Notes under the pieces: generated by a model
The model's database searches: none
What the model saw: only the letters and a program-made list of their open reading frames with translations
What the model was told of the DNA's origin: nothing
Position numbers and translations under genes: made by a program
Shown here: piece by piece, positions 21,155 through 27,385 of the stretch
How positions within the stretch are numbered: the first letter of the stretch is position 1
Layout: the number at the start of each line of letters is the position of its first letter
Assembly: GCA_937919165.1 (NCBI GenBank)
Contig: CALFPO010000072.1
Coordinates: 1-27,385, forward strand
Origin: an uncultured Bacillota bacterium
GTDB taxonomy: Bacteria; Bacillota_I; Bacilli_A; Erysipelotrichales; Erysipelotrichaceae
Length of the DNA: 27,385 nt
Direction: 5' to 3'

Positions 21155-22278
21155 TGACTACAAAAGCTAAAAAGAAATTTGATATTTCTAACTATACTGG
21201 TGTATTATCTTCTCTGATTTCTATTCTGTGTGGATTGCTGTTTGCCTTCATATTGTTGATGGTAACCAATCCATCAAAGGGAGTTGATGCCTTTTCTACT
21301 CTATTGACAGGTGGCTTCCAGTTAGGTGGCCAAAAGAATCTGGGAACATTATTCTACTTTGCAACTCCTATCCTATGTACTGGTGTTGCTATGTGTTTGG
21401 CATTCCAGGCTGGTGTATTCAACATCGGTGGTCCTGGACAATACACGGTCGGTGGCTTTGCGGCAATCATGACTGCATTATATGTCAGCAAGGATATGCC
21501 ACAGCCATTGCCTTGGATCCTTCCTTTAATCGCAGCATTGATTGCTGGTGCATTATGGGCACTTATTCCAGGTCTATTGAAAGCATTCTTCAACGTTAAC
21601 ATCGTTATTTCAACAACAATGTTTAACTATATCGAAATGTATTACATTCTGCACTGGATCAATGCTTGGTGCTATGACTATAAGAAGGGACAGACTACTG
21701 CTGTTCCTGCAACCACTAAATTGCCTCAAGCATTCATGCCTGCACTAACCAAAAACAAGACAGCAGACATCGGCATCATCATCGCCATCATCGCTGCCAT
21801 TGCGGTATGGGTACTGTTAGAAAAGACAAAGCTTGGTTATGAGCTGAAGGCTTGCGGCAAAAACGCTGAAGCTTCTCGTTATGCCGGCATCAAAGCTAAG
21901 CGCAACATAATCATTTCTATTCTGTTGTCTGGTGCATTATGCGGATTAGGTGGAGGCTTAACATACTTATCTCCATCTGGAACATACATTCCATTCAGAG
22001 AATTCACTGCTGCTGAAGGTTTTACAGGAATAGCTGTATGCTGCTTGGCCAACAACTCTCCGTTAGGAGCAATCTTCGGTGCAACATTCCTTGCTTACTT
22101 GACGGTTGGCGGCAACTACATGCAGATTTTCGGTTTCCAGAGAGAAATCGTATCGGTTATCACCTCAGTCATTATTTACTTTGCTGCATTCTCATTATTC
22201 CTGCGTCAGATTCTGAATAAACTTCTTTCGAGACAGAAGAAAGAGATCAATAAAGTAACAGGGGAGGAATTGAAATAA
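21154..22278 (+). CDS. nucleoside ABC transporter permease (NupP-like)
   Basis: 374 residues, a BPD_transp_2 (LivH/RbsC-type) permease with around ten hydrophobic segments. Recognisable parts are NIGGPGQYTVGGFAA in the first third, LEKTKLGYELKACGKNAEASRYAGI (the EAA-like cytoplasmic coupling loop), and GALCGLGGGLTYLSPSGTY. The long first periplasmic region is typical of the larger permease of BmpA-type systems. It joins TAATG to TAATG with both neighbours, implying translational coupling and equal amounts. Confidence 0.92.
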   Translation: MTTKAKKKFDISNYTGVLSSLISILCGLLFAFILLMVTNPSKGVDAFSTLLTGGFQLGGQKNLGTLFYFATPILCTGVAMCLAFQAGVFNIGGPGQYTVGGFAAIMTALYVSKDMPQPLPWILPLIAALIAGALWALIPGLLKAFFNVNIVISTTMFNYIEMYYILHWINAWCYDYKKGQTTAVPATTKLPQAFMPALTKNKTADIGIIIAIIAAIAVWVLLEKTKLGYELKACGKNAEASRYAGIKAKRNIIISILLSGALCGLGGGLTYLSPSGTYIPFREFTAAEGFTGIAVCCLANNSPLGAIFGATFLAYLTVGGNYMQIFGFQREIVSVITSVIIYFAAFSLFLRQILNKLLSRQKKEINKVTGEELK

Positions 22279-23234
22279 TGGAACAATTAGTATTCGTCGC
22301 TAGATATTTTATGTATTTCTTCATTCCGCTTCTGGTTGTTGCTGTATCTGGCATGTTCTCAGAAAGAAGCGGTATCATCCATATGGCTCTAGATTCAGTC
22401 ATGGTTTGGTCTTGCATGTGGGGTGTTCTTTGCTTGCAGTGGCTGGACGGTGTTGTACCTGGTCAATGGAGATTATTAATAGCATTGCTGTTTGCTGGCG
22501 TAATGGGCATTATCTTGACCCTTTTGCTGGGAGTTGCAGCCATTAACCTGAATGCCGATCAGAACATCGTTGGTCAAGCATTGAACACGTTTGCTCCTGC
22601 ATTCTGCGTATTCTTTGCTAGAGTATTACAAGATGGTTCTGAACACATTGCCATCAACAATGATTTCATGATAACGAAAGTTCCTGTATTGGGTGACATC
22701 CCAGTTATTGGACAGATGTTTTTCCAGAATACCTATATCACCAACTTTATAGGTATTGCGATATTCATTATTTCGGCTATCTTCATCGGCAAGACACGTT
22801 TCGGCTTAAGAATGTGCGCTTGTGGCGAAAACCCTCAAGCTGCTGAATCATTGGGTGTCAATGTTCAGAAATATAGATATGCTGCATTGATCATCGCTGG
22901 TTTCTTAGGCGGTATGGGCGGCCTGATGTACATCATCCCAGTCGCTAACCACTATAGCCAAACAGTTGGTGGATACGGATACTTGGCAATGTCAGTTTTG
23001 ATCTTTGGTCAATGGAGATCCGGAACATTGTTTGGTGCCGCAGCATTCTTTGCATTATGCAAGACATTATCCAACTGCTACACCGGTATCCCTATTCTGA
23101 ATTCATTAGGCATGCCTGATGCGTTCTACAAGAGTTTACCATTCATCATTACATTAGTTGCTTTAGCTGTTACTTCAAAATACGATCATTCGCCAAAAGC
23201 TAGTGGACAGCCTTACGACAAATCAATGAGATAA
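22278..23234 (+). CDS. nucleoside ABC transporter permease (NupQ-like)
   Basis: 318 residues, the smaller BPD_transp_2 permease. MFSERSGIIHMALDSVMVW near the N-terminus, LNADQNIVGQALNTFAPA, the coupling loop IGKTRFGLRMCACGENPQAAESLGVNV and GGMGGLMYIIPVANHY are hallmarks. It pairs with the permease upstream to form the membrane channel of the nucleoside importer. The start overlaps the previous stop by 1 nt. A terminator follows 10 nt after the stop. Confidence 0.93.
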   Translation: MEQLVFVARYFMYFFIPLLVVAVSGMFSERSGIIHMALDSVMVWSCMWGVLCLQWLDGVVPGQWRLLIALLFAGVMGIILTLLLGVAAINLNADQNIVGQALNTFAPAFCVFFARVLQDGSEHIAINNDFMITKVPVLGDIPVIGQMFFQNTYITNFIGIAIFIISAIFIGKTRFGLRMCACGENPQAAESLGVNVQKYRYAALIIAGFLGGMGGLMYIIPVANHYSQTVGGYGYLAMSVLIFGQWRSGTLFGAAAFFALCKTLSNCYTGIPILNSLGMPDAFYKSLPFIITLVALAVTSKYDHSPKASGQPYDKSMR

Positions 23235-23243
23235 TATGAACTT

Positions 23244-23267
23244 AGGCTACCTTGTGTAGCCTTTGTT
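23244..23267 (+). terminator. terminator after the transporter operon
   Basis: Stem AGGCTAC/GTAGCCT with a 5-nt loop and TTGTTTT. It lies only 12 nt before the next start codon, so some read-through into the reductase gene is plausible. Confidence 0.75.
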
Positions 23268-23278
23268 TTAGGAGAAAA

Positions 23279-24307
23279 ATGAAAGACATTACATTAGGAA
23301 CAACGGGCATTACGGTGCCGCAGAACGCCTTCGGTGCATTGCCTATCCAGAGAGATGATTTTGATACCTCTATCGAGATTCTCAGAAGAGCCTATGATGG
23401 GGGCATGCGCTATTTCGATACAGCCAGAGCCTATTCCGATTCGGAAGAGAAACTTGGTCTGGCTTTTGAGAACTATGATCGCTCAAAGATCTATATCGCC
23501 ACCAAGACCGGTGCCACAACTCCTGAAGAGTTCTGGCAGAATCTTGAAACATCATTAAAGAATCTCAAGACTGACTACATCGATGTATACCAGTTCCATT
23601 GCGCTCAGCAATGCTTCAGGCCAGGAGACGGCACAGGCATGTACGAAGCAATGCTGGAGGCTAAGGCTCAGGGAAAAGTAAGACATATCGGCATCACGGC
23701 CCATAAGTGGAAGGTAGCGCTTGAGGCTATAGAATCTGGCTTATATGAAACACTGCAGTTTCCATTCTCATATCTTTCTGGAGACATCGAGCTCAATCTT
23801 GTAGAGAAATGCAAGGAACATAATGTTGCCTTCATTGCCATGAAAGGTCTGGCAGGTGGCTTGATAAACAATTCCAAGGCTGCCATGGCCTATATCTATC
23901 AGTTCGACAATGTGCTTCCTATTTGGGGAATCCAGCGCAACAGCGAACTTGATGAATGGCTGAAGTATATGGATGAGACACCTGAGATGGATGATGAGAT
24001 TAAGGCTTTCATCGAAAAGGAAAAAGAAGAACTGAAGGGCAACTTCTGCAGATCATGTGGCTATTGCATGCCATGTCCTCAAGGCATCATCATCAACCAA
24101 TGCGCAAGAATGTCGCTGATGCTAAGACGTGCGCCTACAGCCGCCTGGACCAATGAATATTGGCAGAACGAGATGAAGAAGATCGAAACCTGTCTGCATT
24201 GCGGTGCATGTGCAGCCAAATGTCCATACGAGCTAAATACTCCAGAACTTCTTGAGAAGAACTATGAAGACTACAAGAAGGTCATCAGCGGAGAGATCAA
24301 GCTATAA
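23279..24307 (+). CDS. aldo/keto reductase with C-terminal 4Fe-4S clusters
   Basis: 342 residues from ATG 23279, with AGGAG 6 nt upstream. An in-frame start at 23252 lies in the terminator stem. The (beta/alpha)8 aldo/keto reductase domain (1-250) has the tetrad Asp47, Tyr52, Lys76 and His107 (FDTARAYS, IATKTG, YQFHC). The tail holds Cys at 256, 259, 262, 265 and 274, and at 304, 307, 310 and 314 (CLHCGACAAKCP), a ferredoxin-like arrangement. It may pass electrons between NAD(P)H and an iron-sulfur partner or reduce a sugar or carbonyl compound. A link to nucleoside-derived sugars is only suggested by position. No -35/-10 is evident in the short gap, so it is probably read from the transporter operon. 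Confidence 0.9.
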   Translation: MKDITLGTTGITVPQNAFGALPIQRDDFDTSIEILRRAYDGGMRYFDTARAYSDSEEKLGLAFENYDRSKIYIATKTGATTPEEFWQNLETSLKNLKTDYIDVYQFHCAQQCFRPGDGTGMYEAMLEAKAQGKVRHIGITAHKWKVALEAIESGLYETLQFPFSYLSGDIELNLVEKCKEHNVAFIAMKGLAGGLINNSKAAMAYIYQFDNVLPIWGIQRNSELDEWLKYMDETPEMDDEIKAFIEKEKEELKGNFCRSCGYCMPCPQGIIINQCARMSLMLRRAPTAAWTNEYWQNEMKKIETCLHCGACAAKCPYELNTPELLEKNYEDYKKVISGEIKL

Positions 24308-24335
24308 AACAAATTAAATCATCAATGAATCATAT

Positions 24336-24357
24336 CGGCAGCCAAATGGCTGCCTTT
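24336..24357 (+). terminator. hairpin after the reductase gene
   Basis: Stem GGCAGCC/GGCTGCC with loop AAAT, followed by TTTATGG. The stem is strong but the T-run is short. Confidence 0.6.
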
Positions 24358-24377
24358 ATGGTTCCCTGGATGAATAG

Positions 24378-24406
24378 ATGAAAAAAACACATCCTTTCAT
24401 TATAAT
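24378..24406 (+). promoter_or_regulatory. promoter of the acyltransferase-like gene
   Basis: TATAAT (24401-24406), with a weak ATGAAA -35 (24378-24383) 17 nt upstream. The expected start is near 24413, before the GGAGGTG ribosome binding site. Confidence 0.55.
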
Positions 24407-24431
24407 TAGAATGTATATTTTGGAGGTGGCT

Positions 24432-25262
24432 ATGAAAAGAAGAGATGCAACTTTGATTAATGATCCTGATCCATTTCATTCGATTGTCCCTTATGTAATG
24501 GCCAAAAGAACGGAGGCCGAAGTGAGTTCCGACATTACGTTCGATATCACAAAATTGAATAAGTTCATGGCTCAGCACAACAAGAAGGAAGGCACGCAAT
24601 ATAAGCTCTTTCATGCCATCTGCACAGCCATGGCCAAGACAATCTACCATCGTCCAAAGATGAATATCTTCATATCCGGAAGGAAGTTCTGGATGAGGAA
24701 CGATATCATCCTATCTTTCGTGATCAAGCAGAAGATGTCTGATGGAGCAACGGAGACATTGATGACTCTGAAGGTCGATGAGGACATGAACCTTGATGCT
24801 ATCTCAAGCAGAATACTCAGCGATGTGAATAGAGTAAGGAAAGAAAGCACAAACGATTTGGATAAGCTGATGAATTTCGTAGGCAAGCTTCCTAGACCAA
24901 TCATGGAAATCCTTTTCTGGGCCATCGGCCGCATGGAATACCATGGTTGCGTTCCTCAGAGCCTTACTGAAGGAGATCCTAACTATACGACCTGCCTCTT
25001 GTCGAATCTCGGTTCGATCGGAGCTGATTCCTGCTACCATCATTTGAGCAACTATGGAACAAACTCAATCATGGTAACCATTGGCACCATGTACAAGGAA
25101 GACAAGAAGGATCTGGTAAGATGCACATTCACCATCGATGAAAGGATTGCGGATGGATTCTATTTCGCCAAGTCGATGCGTCTGGTCAAGTATCTGCTGG
25201 AGAATCCTGATAAGCTGATGGAACCTATAAACGGAGATATTCCGGAAAATCTATTCGACTAA
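24432..25262 (+). CDS. stand-alone E2/CAT-fold acyltransferase-like protein
   Basis: 276 residues from ATG 24432, which has GGAGGTG 4 nt upstream. A frame beginning at 24378 crosses the promoter. The fold is that of the catalytic domain of 2-oxoacid dehydrogenase E2 and chloramphenicol acetyltransferase: LFHAICTAMAKTI (59-71), SNLGSIGADSCYHHL (191-205), SIMVTIGTM, and the C-terminal DERIADGFYFAKSMRLVKYLLENP. In active E2 enzymes that last motif reads DHRxxDG. Here the His place is Glu237. The lipoyl and subunit-binding domains are absent and no E1 or E3 gene is near. It may be an acyltransferase with a different mechanism or a non-catalytic relative. It is monocistronic. Confidence 0.8.
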   Translation: MKRRDATLINDPDPFHSIVPYVMAKRTEAEVSSDITFDITKLNKFMAQHNKKEGTQYKLFHAICTAMAKTIYHRPKMNIFISGRKFWMRNDIILSFVIKQKMSDGATETLMTLKVDEDMNLDAISSRILSDVNRVRKESTNDLDKLMNFVGKLPRPIMEILFWAIGRMEYHGCVPQSLTEGDPNYTTCLLSNLGSIGADSCYHHLSNYGTNSIMVTIGTMYKEDKKDLVRCTFTIDERIADGFYFAKSMRLVKYLLENPDKLMEPINGDIPENLFD

Positions 25263-25272
25263 ATGGTTACGC

Positions 25273-25300
25273 AAGAAGATGTTTAGGCATCTTCTTTTTT
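25273..25300 (+). terminator. terminator after the acyltransferase-like gene
   Basis: 9-bp stem AAGAAGATG/CATCTTCTT with a 6-nt loop, ending in a T-run. Confidence 0.85.
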
Positions 25301-25327
25301 CGATTAATACAGAAAAGGAGGATTCGT

Positions 25328-26272
25328 ATGACATTAATCATCATCATATCAATCATTGTTCTGCTGCTTCTTGGAGTGTCGTATTACCTTTTTGCCATGG
25401 TTTTCGACATGAAGATATTTGTGCCGATTGTTGATCCTCCAGAATTCATAGATTCAGAAAAGGACCTGATGCGACCAAGCCACTTCAGGCTCATAAAGTT
25501 CATGGCGCCATATGTCGACAGATTCGATGAGTTGCCTCTTGAAGATGTATATGTGCAAAGTTTTGATGGCCTGAAGCTCCATGGGCTTCTGTATAAGGGA
25601 AGTGAAGAGGAGGTCGTCATCTGTGCGCATGGCTATCACGCAAGCGCGAAGGATGACTATGCCGATAAGATAGAGATGTACAGAAGACGTGGATCTACAG
25701 TATTGATGGTCGATATGCGTGCCCACGGGCAATCTGAGGGCAGATATCTTGGTTTCTCTGAGCATGACAAATATGATCTGAAGTCATGGGTCGAAAAAGT
25801 CAATTCGCTATATGATAACCCAAGAATCTATCTTCATGGCATATCGATGGGCGGAGCATCGGTTGTACATACCGCCGATATGCATCTGAAGAATGTGAAA
25901 GGAATCATAGACGACTGTGGCTATAACACCATTGATGACATTGTCAGAGCACTCATCACCACAAACTATGGTGTGCCTTATTTTCCATTGGCGAAGCTAG
26001 CAGAAATGTGGTCAAAGCTCATCAATCATGTAGGCTTCAAGGATTCGATTGGTGAAGAGATCGTCAAGTGTGGAGAGGTGCCTATCGTCTTTATCCATGG
26101 CAAGGAAGACAACTTTGTGCCTTGCTGGATGAGCGAGAGAATGTATGAAAACTGCAAGAGTCCCAAGGAGCTGCTGCTTGTCGATAATTGTGGCCATGCG
26201 GCAGCATATGCCTGCGCAACAAAGGAATATGAGGACCTTGTCAACAGACTGATGGATGGCAAGATAAGATAG
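25328..26272 (+). CDS. membrane-anchored alpha/beta hydrolase
   Basis: 314 residues. An N-terminal hydrophobic stretch (2-24) without positively charged residues before it acts as an anchor or uncleaved signal. The hydrolase domain has the oxyanion segment HGYHASAKDD (101-110), the nucleophile elbow GISMGGAS with Ser173, Asp261 in HGKEDNFVP, and His290 in DNCGHAAAY, a complete triad. The layout matches the family of cell-surface or membrane-facing serine hydrolases often annotated as alpha/beta hydrolase or BAAT-like esterase. The substrate is unknown. AAAAGGAGG lies 6 nt before the ATG. Flanked by terminators, it is monocistronic. Confidence 0.88.
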   Translation: MTLIIIISIIVLLLLGVSYYLFAMVFDMKIFVPIVDPPEFIDSEKDLMRPSHFRLIKFMAPYVDRFDELPLEDVYVQSFDGLKLHGLLYKGSEEEVVICAHGYHASAKDDYADKIEMYRRRGSTVLMVDMRAHGQSEGRYLGFSEHDKYDLKSWVEKVNSLYDNPRIYLHGISMGGASVVHTADMHLKNVKGIIDDCGYNTIDDIVRALITTNYGVPYFPLAKLAEMWSKLINHVGFKDSIGEEIVKCGEVPIVFIHGKEDNFVPCWMSERMYENCKSPKELLLVDNCGHAAAYACATKEYEDLVNRLMDGKIR

Positions 26273-26273
26273 G

Positions 26274-26296
26274 AGAGTTTGTACAAAACTCTTTTT
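26274..26296 (+). terminator. terminator after the alpha/beta hydrolase gene
   Basis: Stem AGAGTTT/AAACTCT with a 5-nt loop, followed by TTTTTCTGTT. It is immediately followed by the azlC promoter. Confidence 0.75.
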
Positions 26297-26300
26297 CTGT

Positions 26301-26309
26301 TGTGATAAT
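26301..26309 (+). promoter_or_regulatory. extended -10 promoter of azlCD
   Basis: TGT-GATAAT. The expected start at about 26316 is only 3 nt before ATG 26319. A TTGTAC 19 nt upstream lies within the preceding terminator hairpin and is a weak -35 candidate. Confidence 0.5.
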
Positions 26310-26318
26310 ATTTGATTG

Positions 26319-26993
26319 ATGAATAATAGGAAAAGCCCAAAAGAAGCGATAAAGCTGACGCTGCCGATCATGACCGGGTATATCTTTTTGGGGTTCGCTT
26401 TCGGGCTTCTGATGAAAAGCAAGGGCTATCCTGACTACTATCCGATCCTCATGAGTGTCTTCATCTATTCGGGTGCTCTTGAGTATGCGGCTGTTCCTTT
26501 ATTGGCACAGCCTTTTGATCCGATAGGCAGTTTTGTGCTAGGAATCATGCTTTCGGCGAGACATCTGTTCTATGGACTTCCGATGTTGGATAAATATAAA
26601 GGATGTAAAGCCAAACCTTTCCTGATTTTTGGCTTGACGGATGAAACCTTCTCTTTACTATCAACAATGGAAGTTGAGAAAGAAAGAAGATCATCATTCT
26701 ATCTGCAGGTAACGGCCTTTGACTATTTCTATTGGAACTTTGGCACTTTCTTGGGAACGATGTTTGGTGGACTTGTGAGCTTCAGCCTGGAGGGCCTTGA
26801 TTTTGCCTTGACGGCCTTGTTCATTGTTTTGTTGATTGAGCAGATGAAGGACAGAAAAGGAAGGATTAGCGGAATGGCTGGACTATTGTCTTCGGCTATT
26901 GTTTTGCTTGTCTTTGGTGCCGAGAATATGGCCATTATGTCGATGATTGCGATTCTGATGATCTTGTTAGGCACAAGGAGGATGATCGGATGA
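26319..26993 (+). CDS. azlC: AzlC-type branched-chain amino acid exporter, large subunit
   Basis: 224 residues from ATG 26319. A TTG one codon earlier (26316) is also in frame. PIMTGYIFLGFAFGLL near the N-terminus, SVFIYSGALEYAAVPLL and SARHLFYGLPML are AzlC hallmarks, and six or so hydrophobic segments fit the family. With AzlD it forms a two-subunit exporter for leucine, isoleucine, valine or related amino acids. There is no ribosome binding site, and an extended -10 lies just upstream, suggesting a leaderless message. Its stop overlaps the azlD start (ATGA). Confidence 0.9.
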   Translation: MNNRKSPKEAIKLTLPIMTGYIFLGFAFGLLMKSKGYPDYYPILMSVFIYSGALEYAAVPLLAQPFDPIGSFVLGIMLSARHLFYGLPMLDKYKGCKAKPFLIFGLTDETFSLLSTMEVEKERRSSFYLQVTAFDYFYWNFGTFLGTMFGGLVSFSLEGLDFALTALFIVLLIEQMKDRKGRISGMAGLLSSAIVLLVFGAENMAIMSMIAILMILLGTRRMIG

Positions 26994-27304
26994 GCAGCAG
27001 AGAATTCCTTTTGACTACCATCATCTTGGCCATCTCTGTCCAGCTGACAAGATTTCTGCCTTTTGTGTTCTTTGGCGAGAATCGCAAGATTCCAAGGATC
27101 ATCACCTATCTAGGCAATGTTCTGCCAGCTGCCATGATGGGCTTGCTTGTAATATATTGCTATAAGGATTATGACATTAGTTCGATGCTTCCGGCTTTGC
27201 TTTCTGGAGTTGCTACAGCAGCGATCCACATATATAAAAAGAACACCATTCTAAGCATTGCCTTGGGTACAGCAATCTATATGGTGCTTATCAGAATATT
27301 ATAA
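26990..27304 (+). CDS. azlD: AzlD-type branched-chain amino acid exporter, small subunit
   Basis: 104 residues with about four hydrophobic segments. It begins MSSREFLLTTIILAISVQLTR and contains RFLPF and YLGNVLPAAMMGLLVIYC, typical of AzlD. It overlaps azlC by 4 nt (ATGA), the usual arrangement for this obligate pair. A terminator starts at the stop codon. Confidence 0.92.
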   Translation: MSSREFLLTTIILAISVQLTRFLPFVFFGENRKIPRIITYLGNVLPAAMMGLLVIYCYKDYDISSMLPALLSGVATAAIHIYKKNTILSIALGTAIYMVLIRIL

Positions 27305-27330
27305 AAATGAGGTTTCCCTCATTTTTTTTA
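27305..27330 (+). terminator. terminator of azlCD
   Basis: Stem AAAATGAGG/CCTCATTTT with a short loop, leading directly into TTTTTTTT. Confidence 0.85.
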
Positions 27331-27344
27331 TTGTCCTAAAGACA

Positions 27345-27369
27345 ATAAAACCACTTGTTGTACAAGTGG
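27345..27369 (-). terminator. terminator of a minus-strand gene entering from the right
   Basis: On the minus strand CCACTTG-TACAA-CAAGTGG is followed by TTTTATTGTC. This suggests a convergent gene just beyond the window edge. A further small hairpin, TTGTC/GACAA (27331-27345), lies between it and the azlCD terminator. Confidence 0.6.
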
Positions 27370-27385
27370 GAATAAGCTTACTTCA

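Noticed and set aside
24378..24431. An 18-codon extension of the E2-like protein
   Set aside because: It crosses the TATAAT promoter and has no ribosome binding site, whereas ATG 24432 has GGAGGTG.

Overview
This window looks like a chromosomal piece of a low-to-moderate-GC Bacillota (Firmicute). I infer this from strong AGGAGG-type ribosome binding sites, the typical Firmicute 16S-23S-type spacer motif upstream of the 23S, a BmpA/NupOPQ-type nucleoside ABC transporter, AzlCD, a PASTA protein and peptides with double-glycine leaders. Codon use and gene families would fit Erysipelotrichales or a nearby group, but that placement is inference. No phage genes, CRISPR array or complete insertion sequence were seen.

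Left end (1-900): the 5' end of a 23S rRNA gene on the minus strand, its spacer, and three tRNAs (Ile-GAT, Ala-TGC, Ile-GAT). No 16S gene precedes them. A near-consensus promoter (TTGACA-17-TAAAAT) sits directly before the first tRNA, so this appears to be a 16S-less rRNA unit. A divergent extended -10 promoter starts the next operon.

Housekeeping block (934-9767): a secreted protein of unknown function, miaA, tcdA (both act on tRNA position 37), an M3 oligopeptidase, a double-glycine-leader peptide gene, a 440-bp mobile cassette, tRNA-Arg, a Na/phosphate cotransporter with PhoU domain, a small unknown protein, a PASTA/SH3 membrane protein and an MscS channel. The cassette carries one small membrane protein gene, has inverted ends and is flanked by an 11-bp direct repeat.

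Nucleoside block (9827-24307): a nucleoside hydrolase on the minus strand, a second double-glycine peptide, then a long plus-strand cluster. The cluster encodes five proteins of the PNP/uridine phosphorylase family, a nitrilase-family amidase, a TRZ/ATZ-type amidohydrolase, a YczE-type membrane protein, the complete BmpA-type nucleoside ABC transporter and, behind a terminator, an aldo/keto reductase with ferredoxin-like clusters. Two of the five phosphorylase-like proteins share changes at the phosphate- and ribose-binding positions, and each directly follows a canonical paralogue. The simplest reading is an uptake-cleavage-deamination-amide hydrolysis route for a nucleoside whose identity the sequence does not reveal.

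Right end (24308-27385): a stand-alone E2/CAT-fold acyltransferase-like protein whose catalytic His position is Glu, a membrane-anchored alpha/beta hydrolase, the AzlC/AzlD branched-chain amino acid exporter, and a terminator for a gene entering from the right. At three genes (934, 8925, 26319) an extended -10 lies only 6-9 nt before the start codon and no ribosome binding site is visible, which suggests leaderless mRNAs.
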